From the IMG/VR virus record IMGVR_UViG_3300044846_001401, positions 1-34,813 of that record: 34,813 nt of DNA. One strand, 5' to 3'. Shown one piece after another: positions 19,737 through 29,800 of this stretch. Each line of letters starts with the position of its first letter. Position 1 is the first letter of the stretch. The notes beneath the pieces were generated by a model. The model made no database searches and was not told the DNA's origin. It was given only the letters and a program-made list of their open reading frames with translations. The DNA is from a virus. Made by a program: the position numbers and the translations under genes.

Positions 19737-20932
19737 GATTACAGATTAGTGGTACAAGAATTCTTAATGAGATGTTGGCGACAGATAAGAGATTCATTCT
19801 TAATGTCGGTGGAAGTAGATCGTCAAAGACTTATTCAATTCTTCAGTACCTGCTGATTTATGCTCTTAAACACAAAGACAAGACTATTACAATTGCTCGT
19901 AAAACATTTCCTTCTTTGAGAGCTGGTGCTTATCGTGAGTTTATACAGATGTTAAAAGACTACGAAGTCTATAAAGAAGAACATCATAACAAAACAAATA
20001 ACATCTACAACATAAACGGAAACATCATTCAGTTTATATCAATCGACCAGTCTATGAAGTTGAGAGGTCTTAAACACGATGTAGTTTTCATTGATGAGGT
20101 AAATGAAGTTAGTAAAGAAGAAGCCGACCAATTGTTTATGAGAACGAATGATAAGATTATCTTAGCTCAGAATCCATCAGATGCTCTTCACTGGTCATTA
20201 AAGTTAAAGTCAAGTCCTGATGCTTTATATCTACACTCAACTTATATTGATAATCCTTTTCTATCACAAGCCATTGTAAATCAGATTGAAAGTTACAAAG
20301 AAACAGATGAAGACTTATGGGCGGTATATGGTTTAGGACTACCTGCTAAAAACAATGAGTTAGTTTATAATCACCATCAGTTCTTTACAGATGATGACCT
20401 TTACATTATAGATGAAGAAGGTGAAACACACAATAAGTTTGAAGAGATTATATACGGATTAGATTTTGGTTACAACCACCCCACAGCTTTGATTAAGATA
20501 TACATCGACTCTAACAAACGATATATCTTTTGTGAAGAGATAGTTCATCAATCTTATTTGACTACATCAGACTTAATTAAAATGATGTTAGACTTAAAGA
20601 TAGAAGGTCGTATCTACTGCGACTCAGCTGAACCTAAAACAATTGAAGAAATAAGAAGAGCAGGTTTTGATGCTGTTAGTTCAATGAAAGAAGTAAAAGA
20701 GGGAATAGATTGTATAAAAGGTTGCCACTTCTTTGTTCATTCTAACTCAATCAAAATACAAGATGAGTTAAGAAAGTATAAATGGAAGTTAAAAGGTGAG
20801 ATTAAAACTGATGAGCCAATTAGATTATTTGATGATGGTTTGTGTGCTATAAGATACGCAACATTCACTTATCTAAGTAAGACAGCCAGAGCAAACGCTT
20901 ATGACTTCGATGTTGAATGGCTTGACTTATAA
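19733..20932 (+). CDS. Terminase large subunit
   Basis: The 399-residue ATPase-nuclease pumps DNA into the prohead and cuts it. Walker A is GGSRSSKT at residues 26-33; Walker B is VVFIDE at 117-122 with the catalytic Glu122; NPSDALHW near 147-154 probably belongs to the coupling motif. The RNase H-like nuclease has Asp244 in YGLDFGYNHP, Asp296 in IYCDSAEP and Asp367/368 in FDDGL, giving the expected acidic triad. The length is normal for compact siphoviral TerL proteins. It overlaps the upstream gene by ATGA. This is the most secure gene in the window and the best phylogenetic marker. Confidence 0.95.
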   Translation: MRLQISGTRILNEMLATDKRFILNVGGSRSSKTYSILQYLLIYALKHKDKTITIARKTFPSLRAGAYREFIQMLKDYEVYKEEHHNKTNNIYNINGNIIQFISIDQSMKLRGLKHDVVFIDEVNEVSKEEADQLFMRTNDKIILAQNPSDALHWSLKLKSSPDALYLHSTYIDNPFLSQAIVNQIESYKETDEDLWAVYGLGLPAKNNELVYNHHQFFTDDDLYIIDEEGETHNKFEEIIYGLDFGYNHPTALIKIYIDSNKRYIFCEEIVHQSYLTTSDLIKMMLDLKIEGRIYCDSAEPKTIEEIRRAGFDAVSSMKEVKEGIDCIKGCHFFVHSNSIKIQDELRKYKWKLKGEIKTDEPIRLFDDGLCAIRYATFTYLSKTARANAYDFDVEWLDL

Positions 20933-20945
20933 AATAATAAAGACT

Positions 20946-21173
20946 ATGAAAAGAGTACCAGTTTATATGGACGAACATATCTACTTAGAAAGGATACAAC
21001 TACCTAATCTAAGAGATAAGAATAAGATTGGACAACCAAGATGGGTTTGGAGACAAGTTACTAACATCAATGATGAATTAGAGGTAAAAGAAACTAACAA
21101 TGAACCTGACTGGTATATAAGACACAAAAAATTAAATAACATATTAGATGAACAAGATAAGAAGTTGGAATGA
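20946..21173 (+). CDS. Small unknown protein between TerL and the tail chaperone
   Basis: I take the ATG at 20946 (75 residues, MKRVPVYMDEHIYLERI), 13 bases after the TerL stop; a longer frame begins inside TerL. The sequence is charged with Trp residues in the middle (PRWVWRQVT) and end (PDWYIRHKKL), and ends in an Asp/Glu/Lys helix. The 3' end overlaps the chaperone gene by 26 bases. No family is recognised. Confidence 0.6.
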   Translation: MKRVPVYMDEHIYLERIQLPNLRDKNKIGQPRWVWRQVTNINDELEVKETNNEPDWYIRHKKLNNILDEQDKKLE

Positions 21174-21789
21174 TGTAACGATTGCTATGTGGCAAGAGTT
21201 GAGTAACATACAAACAGAATCAGAGATAACAAGAGAGATAGAACAAATATCAATCTTGACTGATAAAGACTCTGAAGAGATTAGAAATATGCCGATGAAC
21301 GAGTATGGTAAATGGCGTAGTGAGTTAGACTTTGTTAAGTCAATTCCAACAGCTGAAGTTCAACTAACATTTGAGTTAGATGGTGAAAGATATGGTATGA
21401 TACCTCAGTTAGATTTCATATCTGCTGGTGAATGGATTGATGCTGAGAACTGGAAAGAAAATCCTATTGATAACTTACATCTTTATTCAGCAATGATATA
21501 CAGACCTATCACAAAAGAGAAAGGTGAAGTGTATGAGATTGAACCACATAAGGCCTCAGGCTTTGTTGAAAGGTCAAACTTGTTTAAGAATAAACTACCG
21601 ATAACAACCGTACATGGAGCTGTTCTTTTTTTTTCGAGTTCCGCAATCGGATTTATGCCGATTTTAGTGGATTATTTGGAGAGTCAAGCTCAGGAGGATC
21701 TGAAGTTGATGAAGATGAATCAGACCCAAACACCTACGAAGACGCGCAAGCAGAGGCGTTCCAAAAGAACTGGGGACTCTACCATATGA
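21148..21789 (+). CDS. Tail assembly chaperone, zero-frame product (G-like)
   Basis: The 213-residue zero-frame product opens with SWNDVTIAMWQELSNI, a start common in Bacteroidota-phage tail chaperones. It continues with LTFELDGERYGMIPQLDFIS and a helical body. After residue about 162, at the slippery T run, its sequence changes to a basic low-complexity tail (KTRKQRRSKRTGDS). That is typical of out-of-frame reading rather than a folded domain. It should help assemble the tail tube on the tape measure, as lambda G does. It overlaps the upstream gene by 26 bases. Confidence 0.72.
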   Translation: MNKIRSWNDVTIAMWQELSNIQTESEITREIEQISILTDKDSEEIRNMPMNEYGKWRSELDFVKSIPTAEVQLTFELDGERYGMIPQLDFISAGEWIDAENWKENPIDNLHLYSAMIYRPITKEKGEVYEIEPHKASGFVERSNLFKNKLPITTVHGAVLFFSSSAIGFMPILVDYLESQAQEDLKLMKMNQTQTPTKTRKQRRSKRTGDSTI

Positions 21790-21914
21790 TAGCAGCACTT
21801 GCTGATGGAGATTTACTAAAGATGCAGAGTTACTTTGACCTACCTATAATCTCAGTGTTCAATCACTTATCATATCAGTTATCAGGTGGAATAAAAACAG
21901 CAAAACAAAATTAA
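21148..21914 (+). CDS. Tail assembly chaperone, -1 frameshift fusion (GT-like)
   Basis: Slipping back one base on T TTT TTT (21627-21633) continues the first 162 residues for 93 more codons, to the TAA at 21912-21914, giving a 255-residue fusion. The added part reads as a genuine domain: an acidic linker (SEVDEDESDPNTYEDA), then FQKNWGLYHMIAALADGDLL and a helical end (FNHLSYQLSGG). The W-G-x-Y...A-x-G-D pattern is typical of the C-terminal T domain of Bacteroidota tail chaperones. By analogy with lambda GT it binds tail-tube subunits. No other gene would otherwise occupy 21790-21914. Confidence 0.78.
21627..21633 (+). promoter_or_regulatory. Programmed -1 ribosomal frameshift site
   Basis: Nine consecutive T (21626-21634) include the canonical X XXY YYZ heptamer T TTT TTT, in phase with the zero-frame codons TTT (21628-21630) and TTT (21631-21633). 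The -1 frame then stays open to 21914 and encodes a family-like domain. A homopolymer can also hide a sequencing error, but the arrangement is the known one for this gene pair. Confidence 0.78.
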
Positions 21915-21926
21915 AACATATAGAAT

Positions 21927-22409
21927 ATGAGTATAGGATATTTAAGTCAAAACGGAGTCAATAGAATGTTTGAACAATGGGTTCAAGCTGACCCAAACAT
22001 CAACCAATATGGATTTGGTCAGTTGTACAATGAGAATGGCGAACCTAAAGCTAATCAGGTTTATCCTGGTATGTGGGTTAATCCAGTATCAACAACAGAT
22101 GGCATCTATGCACTAACAAGAAACTATCAAATCTTAATCTACGATTTAGTCTTTCAAGATGATAATGGTAACAATCAAAATAAGATTATGTCTGACTGCG
22201 AAGAGATTGCGTTTAGACTTGCCAGATTTCTAAGACTTAAATCAGACTTATTCACAATCAACACTGACCCTGTGATTACACCATTTACAGATAGATTTCT
22301 TGATGATGTATCAGGTGTTATCTTAGATGTACAAATTGAGTTTAATGCTGAGTCTTCTGATTGTAATGACCCTGATTACAACTTCAACATAAAAAGTAAC
22401 GAAATATAA
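21927..22409 (+). CDS. Probable tail completion/terminator protein
   Basis: A 160-residue mixed alpha/beta protein 12 bases after the chaperone fusion. The opening NGVNRMFEQWVQADPNINQY is followed by a strand-rich middle (YALTRNYQILIYDLVFQ), a helix (NKIMSDCEEIAFRLARFL), and a final strand region (GVILDVQIEFNAESSDC). This order and size suit the tail-terminator family that caps the tube and joins it to the head. The stop overlaps the fibre start (TAATG). Assignment is from pattern and context. Confidence 0.58.
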   Translation: MSIGYLSQNGVNRMFEQWVQADPNINQYGFGQLYNENGEPKANQVYPGMWVNPVSTTDGIYALTRNYQILIYDLVFQDDNGNNQNKIMSDCEEIAFRLARFLRLKSDLFTINTDPVITPFTDRFLDDVSGVILDVQIEFNAESSDCNDPDYNFNIKSNEI

Positions 22410-23737
22410 TGCAAAAGAAAATAGGATTTGTAGAAGGTGTTGCTAACGCAGACGCTCTTAACATACACAACGGACTAACTGCCTCAACACTATTCGTGTT
22501 TGAAGGTGATAATGATTTAACATTCAACCTACCAATTGCTGATGGTACAAATGGTCAAGCACTTAAAACAGATGGCGCTGGTAACTTATCTTTCGGTACG
22601 GTTGCAGTTAGTTCAACCTCTGGTACAAGTGGTGCGTCTGGTACATCAGGATTAGCCGGAACAAGTGGTTCAAGTGGTGATAACGGAACAAGCGGTACAT
22701 CATTTTACGGTACTACATCTGGTAGTGCTGGTACATCAGGAACTTCAGCACCTCCAGTAAGTTCTAATTACTCAATTAGAAACGCACCTGATGCTCCTGT
22801 ATCTGTGAGTGTTACAGAAGTTATGGTTGGTTTATCAGCATCATTCACACCAACAATAAACGCTGATTGTTTAGTTGTAATAGAGGGTGATTTAAACCTA
22901 ACATTGAACTCAACTCATACATCAAGAATGAGATATGGTACAGGCACCCCACCTGTAAATGGTGGTGCTGCTACTGGTACAACCTTTAGTTCAATTAACA
23001 CACATCAATTTGGTACGGCAACTGCTACAAGATTTGCATACTATACTCAAGGTGTTGTTAATTTAACAGCTGGTACGACATATTGGTTTGACCTAAGTGT
23101 ATCTGTACCAAGTAGTACTGGAACTGCAACATTTAGAAACTTTAACATCTATGTAATTCAATTAACTGAGAGTAAAGGCACAAGTGGCACATCAGGTAAC
23201 GCTGGTACATCAGGTACATCATTCTTCGGTACCACATCAGGTACAAGTGGTGTAACTGGTACATCAGGCACATCAGGAATAAATGGTACATCAGGAATAA
23301 ATGGTACATCAGGAATAAACGGAACATCAGGAATAAATGGTACATCAGGCAACGCTGGTACATCAGGAGTAAATGGAACATCAGGAGTAAGTGGTACAAG
23401 TGGTGTAAGTGGTACATCAGGATTATCAGGTACGAGTGGTGTAAGTGGTACATCAGGATCATCAGGTACGAGTGGTACATCAGGAATAAACGGAACATCA
23501 GGTTCAAGTGGTACAGCAGGTACAAGTGGTGTGTTTGATGCTATATTCTTTGATGCTTATTTAACAAGTCCATCTTATTCAACTCAAATATCATTGCTCA
23601 CAGGAACAAGTTGGAGTGGAGGTGGTACATTTTCAGGTACTATGTCTGGTACTTATCAAGGTCAGAAGTACTACGCTGGTACTTACATATATGAAGCTGT
23701 TGCTGATAACAATTGGATTAGAATAACAATAGGGTAA
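22409..23737 (+). CDS. Second collagen-like tail fibre
   Basis: A 442-residue protein. Residues 1-66 form an N-terminal domain (FVFEGDNDLTFNLPIADG, then GQALKTDGAGNLSFG) typical of phage fibre subunits. A short Gly-X-Y tract spans about 70-112 and a beta-rich island about 113-257. A long tract at about 258-375 includes four consecutive GTSGIN units. The compact C-terminal head lies at about 376-442 (FDAYLTSPSYSTQ, GQKYYAGTYIYEAVADNNW). Like the larger fibre it carries a GTSGTSFYGTTSG linker, and a GTSGTSFFGTTSG variant. Probably a trimeric receptor-binding or cell-contact fibre coupled to the tail-tip genes downstream. Confidence 0.8.
   Translation: MQKKIGFVEGVANADALNIHNGLTASTLFVFEGDNDLTFNLPIADGTNGQALKTDGAGNLSFGTVAVSSTSGTSGASGTSGLAGTSGSSGDNGTSGTSFYGTTSGSAGTSGTSAPPVSSNYSIRNAPDAPVSVSVTEVMVGLSASFTPTINADCLVVIEGDLNLTLNSTHTSRMRYGTGTPPVNGGAATGTTFSSINTHQFGTATATRFAYYTQGVVNLTAGTTYWFDLSVSVPSSTGTATFRNFNIYVIQLTESKGTSGTSGNAGTSGTSFFGTTSGTSGVTGTSGTSGINGTSGINGTSGINGTSGINGTSGNAGTSGVNGTSGVSGTSGVSGTSGLSGTSGVSGTSGSSGTSGTSGINGTSGSSGTAGTSGVFDAIFFDAYLTSPSYSTQISLLTGTSWSGGGTFSGTMSGTYQGQKYYAGTYIYEAVADNNWIRITIG
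22616..23530 (+). repeat. Triplet-repeat tracts of the second fibre
   Basis: Two tracts encode GTSG-type triplets. At about 23274-23345 an 18-base unit (GGTACATCAGGAATAAAT) is repeated four times with few changes, the most homogeneous array in the window. It is therefore the likeliest to expand or contract. Elsewhere synonymous codons alternate. Confidence 0.88.
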
Positions 23738-23739
23738 TT

Positions 23740-24855
23740 ATGAGAATATCTAAATATACATCAAGGATAGGATTGTATAATCCTAACATAATCTTAAACT
23801 ATCCATCAACAGGTATAGTAATCTTTTCAGGTGGAATTGGTGGTGATTTTGCTGCATCTTATAGTAAAGACGGAATAAACTTTACTGAGATGAATATCAT
23901 CAACATAGTATATAATCCATCCGATAGAGAGTTTTGGAATGCTGGATGTTACTCACCACAATTAAATAGATTTTTACTTGTAAATAGATCAGACACTGGA
24001 GTTACCACAAAAAAGGTTGCTTACTCATCGGATGGAATAAATTGGACAGCTGCGACAGGTTCTACCATAACACCAGCAACTGCTTGTGCTTGGTCACCAA
24101 CATTAAATAGGTTTGTAGTTGTACATGGCCATACCTCAGTACTCGGAGGACCTGGTACAGCTATGTACTCAAGTGATGGTATAAGCTGGACTAATGCTTC
24201 ATATGACGGAGGACCTGGTAATTATCCAATTAGTTCTTATTGGGGCTCAGTTATATGGGCAGGTAATAAATTTGTAGCTGTTGGAACAGCAGGTGCAAAT
24301 GGTACAGGATACGCAATGTACTCAAATGATGGTATAACTTGGGTTAGATATGGTTTATCGACATCACCAGTAGATAATAATTACTTTGTTGGAGTGGCTT
24401 GGTCACAATCGCTAGGTAGATTTGCTGCCGTCGCAACAGATTTTTCTAATAGTTCAAGTATATATTATTCATCTGACTCAATAAACTGGGTAGCTGGGAG
24501 TGCAAGTTTAACTAACTTAGGATTAAGAGATGTTTGTTACTCTGACGAAGTTGGATTATTTGTCGCAGTAGGATTGAATCCAAATGTGGGTGGTACTTAC
24601 GCATCAGATAAGATACTAATATCATCAGATGGTATGAATTGGACATCAGTCACAGCTTCATTTGCTGCTCCTTGGCAAGATGTTAAATACTCAAAACAAT
24701 TTGGTAAGTTCTTTGTTGTCGCCCAATCAAATGTTGATGGTGGTAGAACATTTTTATATTCTACTGACGGATACACTTGGTCTTATCAAACAAGTACATA
24801 TTCAAGTAATAAATCTTTTGCTGGAATAATAGCATCAGAAACTTTACCATCATAA
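23740..24855 (+). CDS. Seven-repeat beta-propeller protein, tail-tip or receptor-binding candidate
   Basis: A 371-residue protein with seven copies of an Asp-box-like motif Y-S-x-D-G-x-x-W: YSKDGINFT, YSSDGINWT, YSSDGISWT, YSNDGITWV, YSSDSINWV, ISSDGMNWT, YSTDGYTWS, spaced about 45-60 residues apart. A second repeated element, W-S-x-x-x-x-R-F-V-A-V (WSPTLNRFVVV, WAGNKFVAVG, WSQSLGRFAAVA, YSKQFGKFFVVA), supports blade repetition. The pattern fits a BNR/sialidase-type seven-bladed propeller. No complete sialidase arginine triad was seen, so binding is likelier than hydrolysis. It begins 2 bases after the second fibre gene and overlaps the next gene by TAATG. Confidence 0.8.
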   Translation: MRISKYTSRIGLYNPNIILNYPSTGIVIFSGGIGGDFAASYSKDGINFTEMNIINIVYNPSDREFWNAGCYSPQLNRFLLVNRSDTGVTTKKVAYSSDGINWTAATGSTITPATACAWSPTLNRFVVVHGHTSVLGGPGTAMYSSDGISWTNASYDGGPGNYPISSYWGSVIWAGNKFVAVGTAGANGTGYAMYSNDGITWVRYGLSTSPVDNNYFVGVAWSQSLGRFAAVATDFSNSSSIYYSSDSINWVAGSASLTNLGLRDVCYSDEVGLFVAVGLNPNVGGTYASDKILISSDGMNWTSVTASFAAPWQDVKYSKQFGKFFVVAQSNVDGGRTFLYSTDGYTWSYQTSTYSSNKSFAGIIASETLPS

Positions 24856-25316
24856 TGGACGAACTAGCACAGATATTAAAATTAGTACAAGACAAGTGGG
24901 GTCGTGAAACGGTTAATGCAATCGTTAGAAAGATTGATTCATATCCTATCAGATGGAATGGTACTCTGAGAAGGTCTATCTCTTACTCACAAGCACAAGG
25001 AATCGATGGTGAGATTGAGTTCAATATGGCTGACTATGGTAAGTTTGTAGATGAAGGTGTTAATGGTATCTTTCAGAATAGAAACTCACCTTACTCATTT
25101 AGAATATCATCTATCGGTGGTGTTGCCTTTCACATTAAACCTTGGGCTAGTTCTAAAGGTATAAACAACTGGGCTGCTGCTCGTTCTATTGCAAGAGATG
25201 GTATAAAACCAAGACCGTTCTTTAACTCAGTGATTGAGAGTAGAACACCACAATTAGGAGAAGCAATTACTAAAGCGATGGCAGACTTTATGGAAACTAC
25301 ATTTAAGCAGCAATAA
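24855..25316 (+). CDS. HK97 gp10-like neck/tail-completion protein
   Basis: A 153-residue protein with an N-terminal helical half (ELAQILKLVQDKWGRETVN) and GTLRRSISYSQ. The family-like core is MADYGKFVDEGVNG, and the ending is ARDGIKPRPFFNSVIESR followed by a terminal helix. The YGxFVDEGV and GIKPRPFF elements are characteristic of gp10-like proteins acting at the head-tail interface. It starts by TAATG overlap with the propeller gene, and a 47-base A/T-rich gap follows. The position amid tail-tip genes is unusual for a neck protein but common in compact Bacteroidota phages. Confidence 0.75.
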   Translation: MDELAQILKLVQDKWGRETVNAIVRKIDSYPIRWNGTLRRSISYSQAQGIDGEIEFNMADYGKFVDEGVNGIFQNRNSPYSFRISSIGGVAFHIKPWASSKGINNWAAARSIARDGIKPRPFFNSVIESRTPQLGEAITKAMADFMETTFKQQ

Positions 25317-25363
25317 ACAGACAACAAACATACTAACATATTCTATAAAGATAAGTATAAAGT

Positions 25364-26824
25364 ATGGCAATAACAATCATTAGTAACTTCACATCAGGTA
25401 AGTACTATCCATCTTCAAATTCGATTAATTGTACAATCAACTCTAATAACTCAGGTAATTGTAACTTCAGATATATCTGTGATATTTACATCAACGGAAC
25501 AAAAGTTTTCTCAGATAAGATATTTCCTGACCCTTCAACAGGTCACGGATTCTTTCAATGTAGTAGAGTTATTCAAGACTACATTCAAACATCTTTACCT
25601 TATTCACCTTACACATCGTTAGTGAATCTTGCTGGTGGTGCATCAGCACCTTCATCTATTCTATCTGTATCTTGTAAGTTTGGTGAAGAGTATGATACAT
25701 CTGTTGCTTGTGATGGTACGGTTTATCAATTTACTAATCTATCAACATCAAACACTTTTTATGTTTTTGAAGGTGTTGTTGATTATGAAGATTATCCAAC
25801 ATACACTTATACAGACTATCTTATTGGTACTCAGTCAGGTACAAAGAAGTTCTTAACTAACTCACCAAGAGAAGCTGAAGTAACTTACAATGATTCTTAC
25901 TTTTTAGATTTCTTATCTAATGCAACAATCACTGGCTCTTATAGTTTAGCTATAATCGCTACCACAAATACTGGTACTTACTCAGCTACAACTACACTAT
26001 CATCATTGTCTGTTAGAAGAAGATACAGATTAGCTGTAGGTCCTTACGACATTAATAAACTTAATGCTTCACCAATTATAAACCAAAAGACAAACAAGTA
26101 TGAAGTTTGGTTAAACTACAATGGCATACAAGTAAGTGAGAAATTTACCTTCAATGTTAAACCACCAAAAACATTTCAAACAAGATTAGCCTTTACAGGA
26201 CTTTTAGGTGGTATAGAAACATTCACATTCTTTCACAGAAATAACAAAAGATTTGATGTTCAAAGGTCTTCATATGAAAAGAACTTAGAGACTAACATAT
26301 CTAATGTTTGGAAGTACAGAGTAGGTGATAGAGGTACAACAACTTACAAGATTAATGCTAAAGAAACTCACTCAGTATCTACTTATTGTAATAGAGATAT
26401 TAGTGAGTGGTTATACGAGATGTGGTTATCACCAGATGTCTGGACATTTAGAAGACCAGAACTTATACCATTCAGAACTTACAAAGATGGATCAGAGATA
26501 TGGTTTTGGTTGAACGACGGACACGATCTATCAGTAGGTGATACATTCTTATGTTTCCCTACAACTAATAGTTTATATGACGACCTAATCGATACATTTA
26601 CGGTAGTTGCTGTAGATGGTAATAAGGTAGATTGTAACTTAGTTTATTCATCTTGGTCAGACACTGAAGGTGCTTGTGGTTGGATACAAAAAGTATCTGA
26701 CTGGGATAGACTACCTGTAGTTATATCAGACTCAGTAATAGATGTAAAACAAAAAACAAGTAAGCCAATTGAATACGCACTTAACTATTCAGCAGCTTAT
26801 TCTAAAAACACTTTAAGAGGATAA
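25364..26824 (+). CDS. Tail protein, distal tail or baseplate candidate
   Basis: A 486-residue beta-rich protein. Its N-terminus (MAITIISNFTSGKYYPSSNS) and the FQCSRVIQDYIQTSL segment resemble large tail proteins that precede the giant tail-tip gene in Bacteroidota phages. The middle has FEGVVDYEDYPTYTYTDYL and the C-terminal third is Trp-rich (ISEWLYEMWLSPDVWTF). There is no signal peptide, membrane helix or enzymatic motif. The last codon overlaps the next start (TAATG), and the tape measure lies further downstream. A distal-tail or baseplate hub partner is inferred from order and size. Confidence 0.68.
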   Translation: MAITIISNFTSGKYYPSSNSINCTINSNNSGNCNFRYICDIYINGTKVFSDKIFPDPSTGHGFFQCSRVIQDYIQTSLPYSPYTSLVNLAGGASAPSSILSVSCKFGEEYDTSVACDGTVYQFTNLSTSNTFYVFEGVVDYEDYPTYTYTDYLIGTQSGTKKFLTNSPREAEVTYNDSYFLDFLSNATITGSYSLAIIATTNTGTYSATTTLSSLSVRRRYRLAVGPYDINKLNASPIINQKTNKYEVWLNYNGIQVSEKFTFNVKPPKTFQTRLAFTGLLGGIETFTFFHRNNKRFDVQRSSYEKNLETNISNVWKYRVGDRGTTTYKINAKETHSVSTYCNRDISEWLYEMWLSPDVWTFRRPELIPFRTYKDGSEIWFWLNDGHDLSVGDTFLCFPTTNSLYDDLIDTFTVVAVDGNKVDCNLVYSSWSDTEGACGWIQKVSDWDRLPVVISDSVIDVKQKTSKPIEYALNYSAAYSKNTLRG

Positions 26825-29800
26825 TGGCTAAAACTCAAATGATTTTATTTCATAGACCGAGTAACAACAATGTTATCTCTGGTTCTATCTATGCTTCACA
26901 AAGTACGAACTATAGTTACAGACTACAACAAAATCCTAATGAGGTAATCACAGGTGCTTTTCAATCAGTTGTTAGACCTAACTCACCTGCTACACAAGGA
27001 TTAAACATTGACTTATTTGAAGACATTTCTATTCCGATTACTTACACGATATTAGATGTAAGAGAACCTGAGAAGAGAAAGACATCTTGGTCTAAAACAA
27101 TTCTTATACCTGGCACAAAGAACAACAACAGAATCTTTTCTCACATCTACGAGATAGGACAAGATGGTTGGGTTACCATTGGTAACACATCTGTTTATGA
27201 AGGATTCAATCCTAACCTTAGAAAAGAAGTTATTGTTAATTCTGATGGTGTTCAAATAATGAAAGGTAATATGCAGATGAAGCGTATCAAAAGAGATAAA
27301 GATGGTAACATTGAATATGAGATATCTCTTAATGGTGATTTGACTTCTTTGTTTTATGATGTAGGTACTTCTAAACTAACAGACTTAAATTGGTCAGAGT
27401 GGGACCACGAATGGAATAAAGAAAACATCATAAACTCTTGGAGTGGTATATCTAAGAAAACTGATGATACAACATACAACTCAATAGTATCTGGTTCAGC
27501 AGTTCAGATTAAAAGAATCTTTATGAGTGTTACGACTGGTAGATTATCAATTGAGACATTTACTAATCACGGACTACAAGAAGACTACTGGGTTAATATA
27601 GACCTTTACACTGGTTCAGCTGCGACTAAAAAGTTATTGGCAGCATCAGGTGAGTGGGTTGTTACAGAGATAATATCAAGTAAGATATTCTCTGTTAATT
27701 ACTTTTATCCTAAAGCGTTTGCTGAGTATGGTGCTAATGGTTGGACTTTACCAACAGGTTCTGAATCTTCTTATATGTATAAAAGAACAGCAACTGGTAA
27801 AGGTTATGTTTATCCGATGATATCTTGGGGTGATGAGTTTGATTACAATTCATTTCCAGTTACATCTTTTGCACCAGGATTTTATGTTAAAGAAATCTTT
27901 GATAAGATAATGGCAGAAACTAATTCTAAGTATGAATCAGATTTCTTAGACTCTCAGTTCTTCAAAAGATTAATTCTACTACAAAAGAAACCAACATATG
28001 ATATAAACCCAAGAGAAGTATCTTCAAGAAAGTTCTGGGTAGGTTTAACACAATCATATTTAACTGGTTGTTCTTTTAGAGAACAATATTGGAGTGGTAA
28101 CAATGGTGGTTTATGGTTAAACACAACTACACCTGGTTTAACAGCTCCTACAGCAAGTCAGTCAGCAAATGCTGGTTTATTTCCAAGTACAACAGCTAAT
28201 AAGATTCCTTTCAATGAGTCAGGTTCTTTCGCAGTATCACAATTTGAAAATCAATCATTCTATGACGGGCTTACTGGTACATCATCTTATAACAACTGGG
28301 ATTCACAAGGTTACAAATGGAAAGTACAAAGGTCAGGTGAATATACTTTGACTACAAACATTAAACTATCTTGTTGGTGTGATATGAATGGTTATGTAGG
28401 TTTTCCTGGCACAGGAACATCATCTTTTACTCCATCAACAAAGGAATACTTTCCAGGAACATTTAATTCAAATGGACCTTTAGGAACAAATAAGACGGGT
28501 GTTTATGTTAGATTCAAAATATACAGACAAAGGTCAAATGGTCCTGTTGATGAGATAGGAACTGCTGAGTATAGGTTTGATATGAATAACAATGCTAAGT
28601 GGTCAGCAGGAAACACATCTAACTGGAAGTACTTTGGTAGATATCAAAAAGATTCTTGGGAAAATGTATCAATTACAATTCCTTCAACATCAACTTACTT
28701 TAATGAAAATGATGAAGTATGGGTTGAAGCTAAGTTTTTTACACAAGGTGATTATGGTGATTATCTTGGAACTCCTTTTAATGCTAGAAGAATGATTGCT
28801 TCATTCTATGAGAGATATCCATCTGACGATCCTTACTACCCTTATGAAACAAATATGATTAATGGTGAGTGGTTTCTACAATTAAATGCTGCCTCGTACA
28901 TCTTTAATGACCCTTCTCCTAAATCAATTGAGAACTCAACGATAGAAGCAACTAACTTCTTACCTAAAGATATGTCTTGTAAAGATTTCTTATTATCAGT
29001 GATTAAAATGTTTAACTTACATATTGAACCTGATAAACAAGTTGAGAAGAAGTACTACATTGAACCAAGAGACACCTACTATAAAGATGGTTCTGGTGGT
29101 TTAAGTGATTATGTTGATTGGACTGATAAGATAGATGAGACATCTGTTGATATAATTCCTATGGGTGAGTTGATTGCTAAGTACTACATCTTTGAAAATA
29201 AAGATGAGAATGACTATTGGAATGCAAGATTTAAGACAGATAGAGGTCGTCCTTATTCTCAATATACAAAAGAGATTGAAAATGACTTCTTAAAGAACGA
29301 AGTTAAAGTATCGATACCATTAGGAACAACAATGATGATTAACAATCCAGTTGATTCAGATGTTGTGATACCATCGATTATACAAAAAGAATCAAATGGT
29401 TCATTCAAACCGGTTAGTAACTCACAACCAAGAATGTTGATATGGGGTGGTAAAAGACCTTACACATCTCAACGAGGAGGTGCTACACCGAATCTAAATA
29501 ATGCTTACTTCGGTAACATATCTGGATGGGAAATGTTATCTACTCTGAATGCTTCTGCTAATAACATATCAGCAACATCATCTGTGTTTAACTACTATCC
29601 TTATGCTGGTACGGTTGATTCACCTACAGATCCTGTTTATGATATCAACTGGTACAATATGGAAGAGAATGACTTTGTTTATTGGGATGCTGCAAGATGG
29701 ACTAATGAGAACCTTTACAACAAGTACTGGAGAAACTTCATTGAAGAGATTAGTGACCCTGCTTCTAAAGTAGTGATTGCTGATTTAAGATTAACACCTA

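Noticed and set aside
23142-23525. Minus-strand frames with repeated PDVPFI or MYHL-type units
   Set aside because: Mirror images of the GTSGIN repeats of the second fibre.
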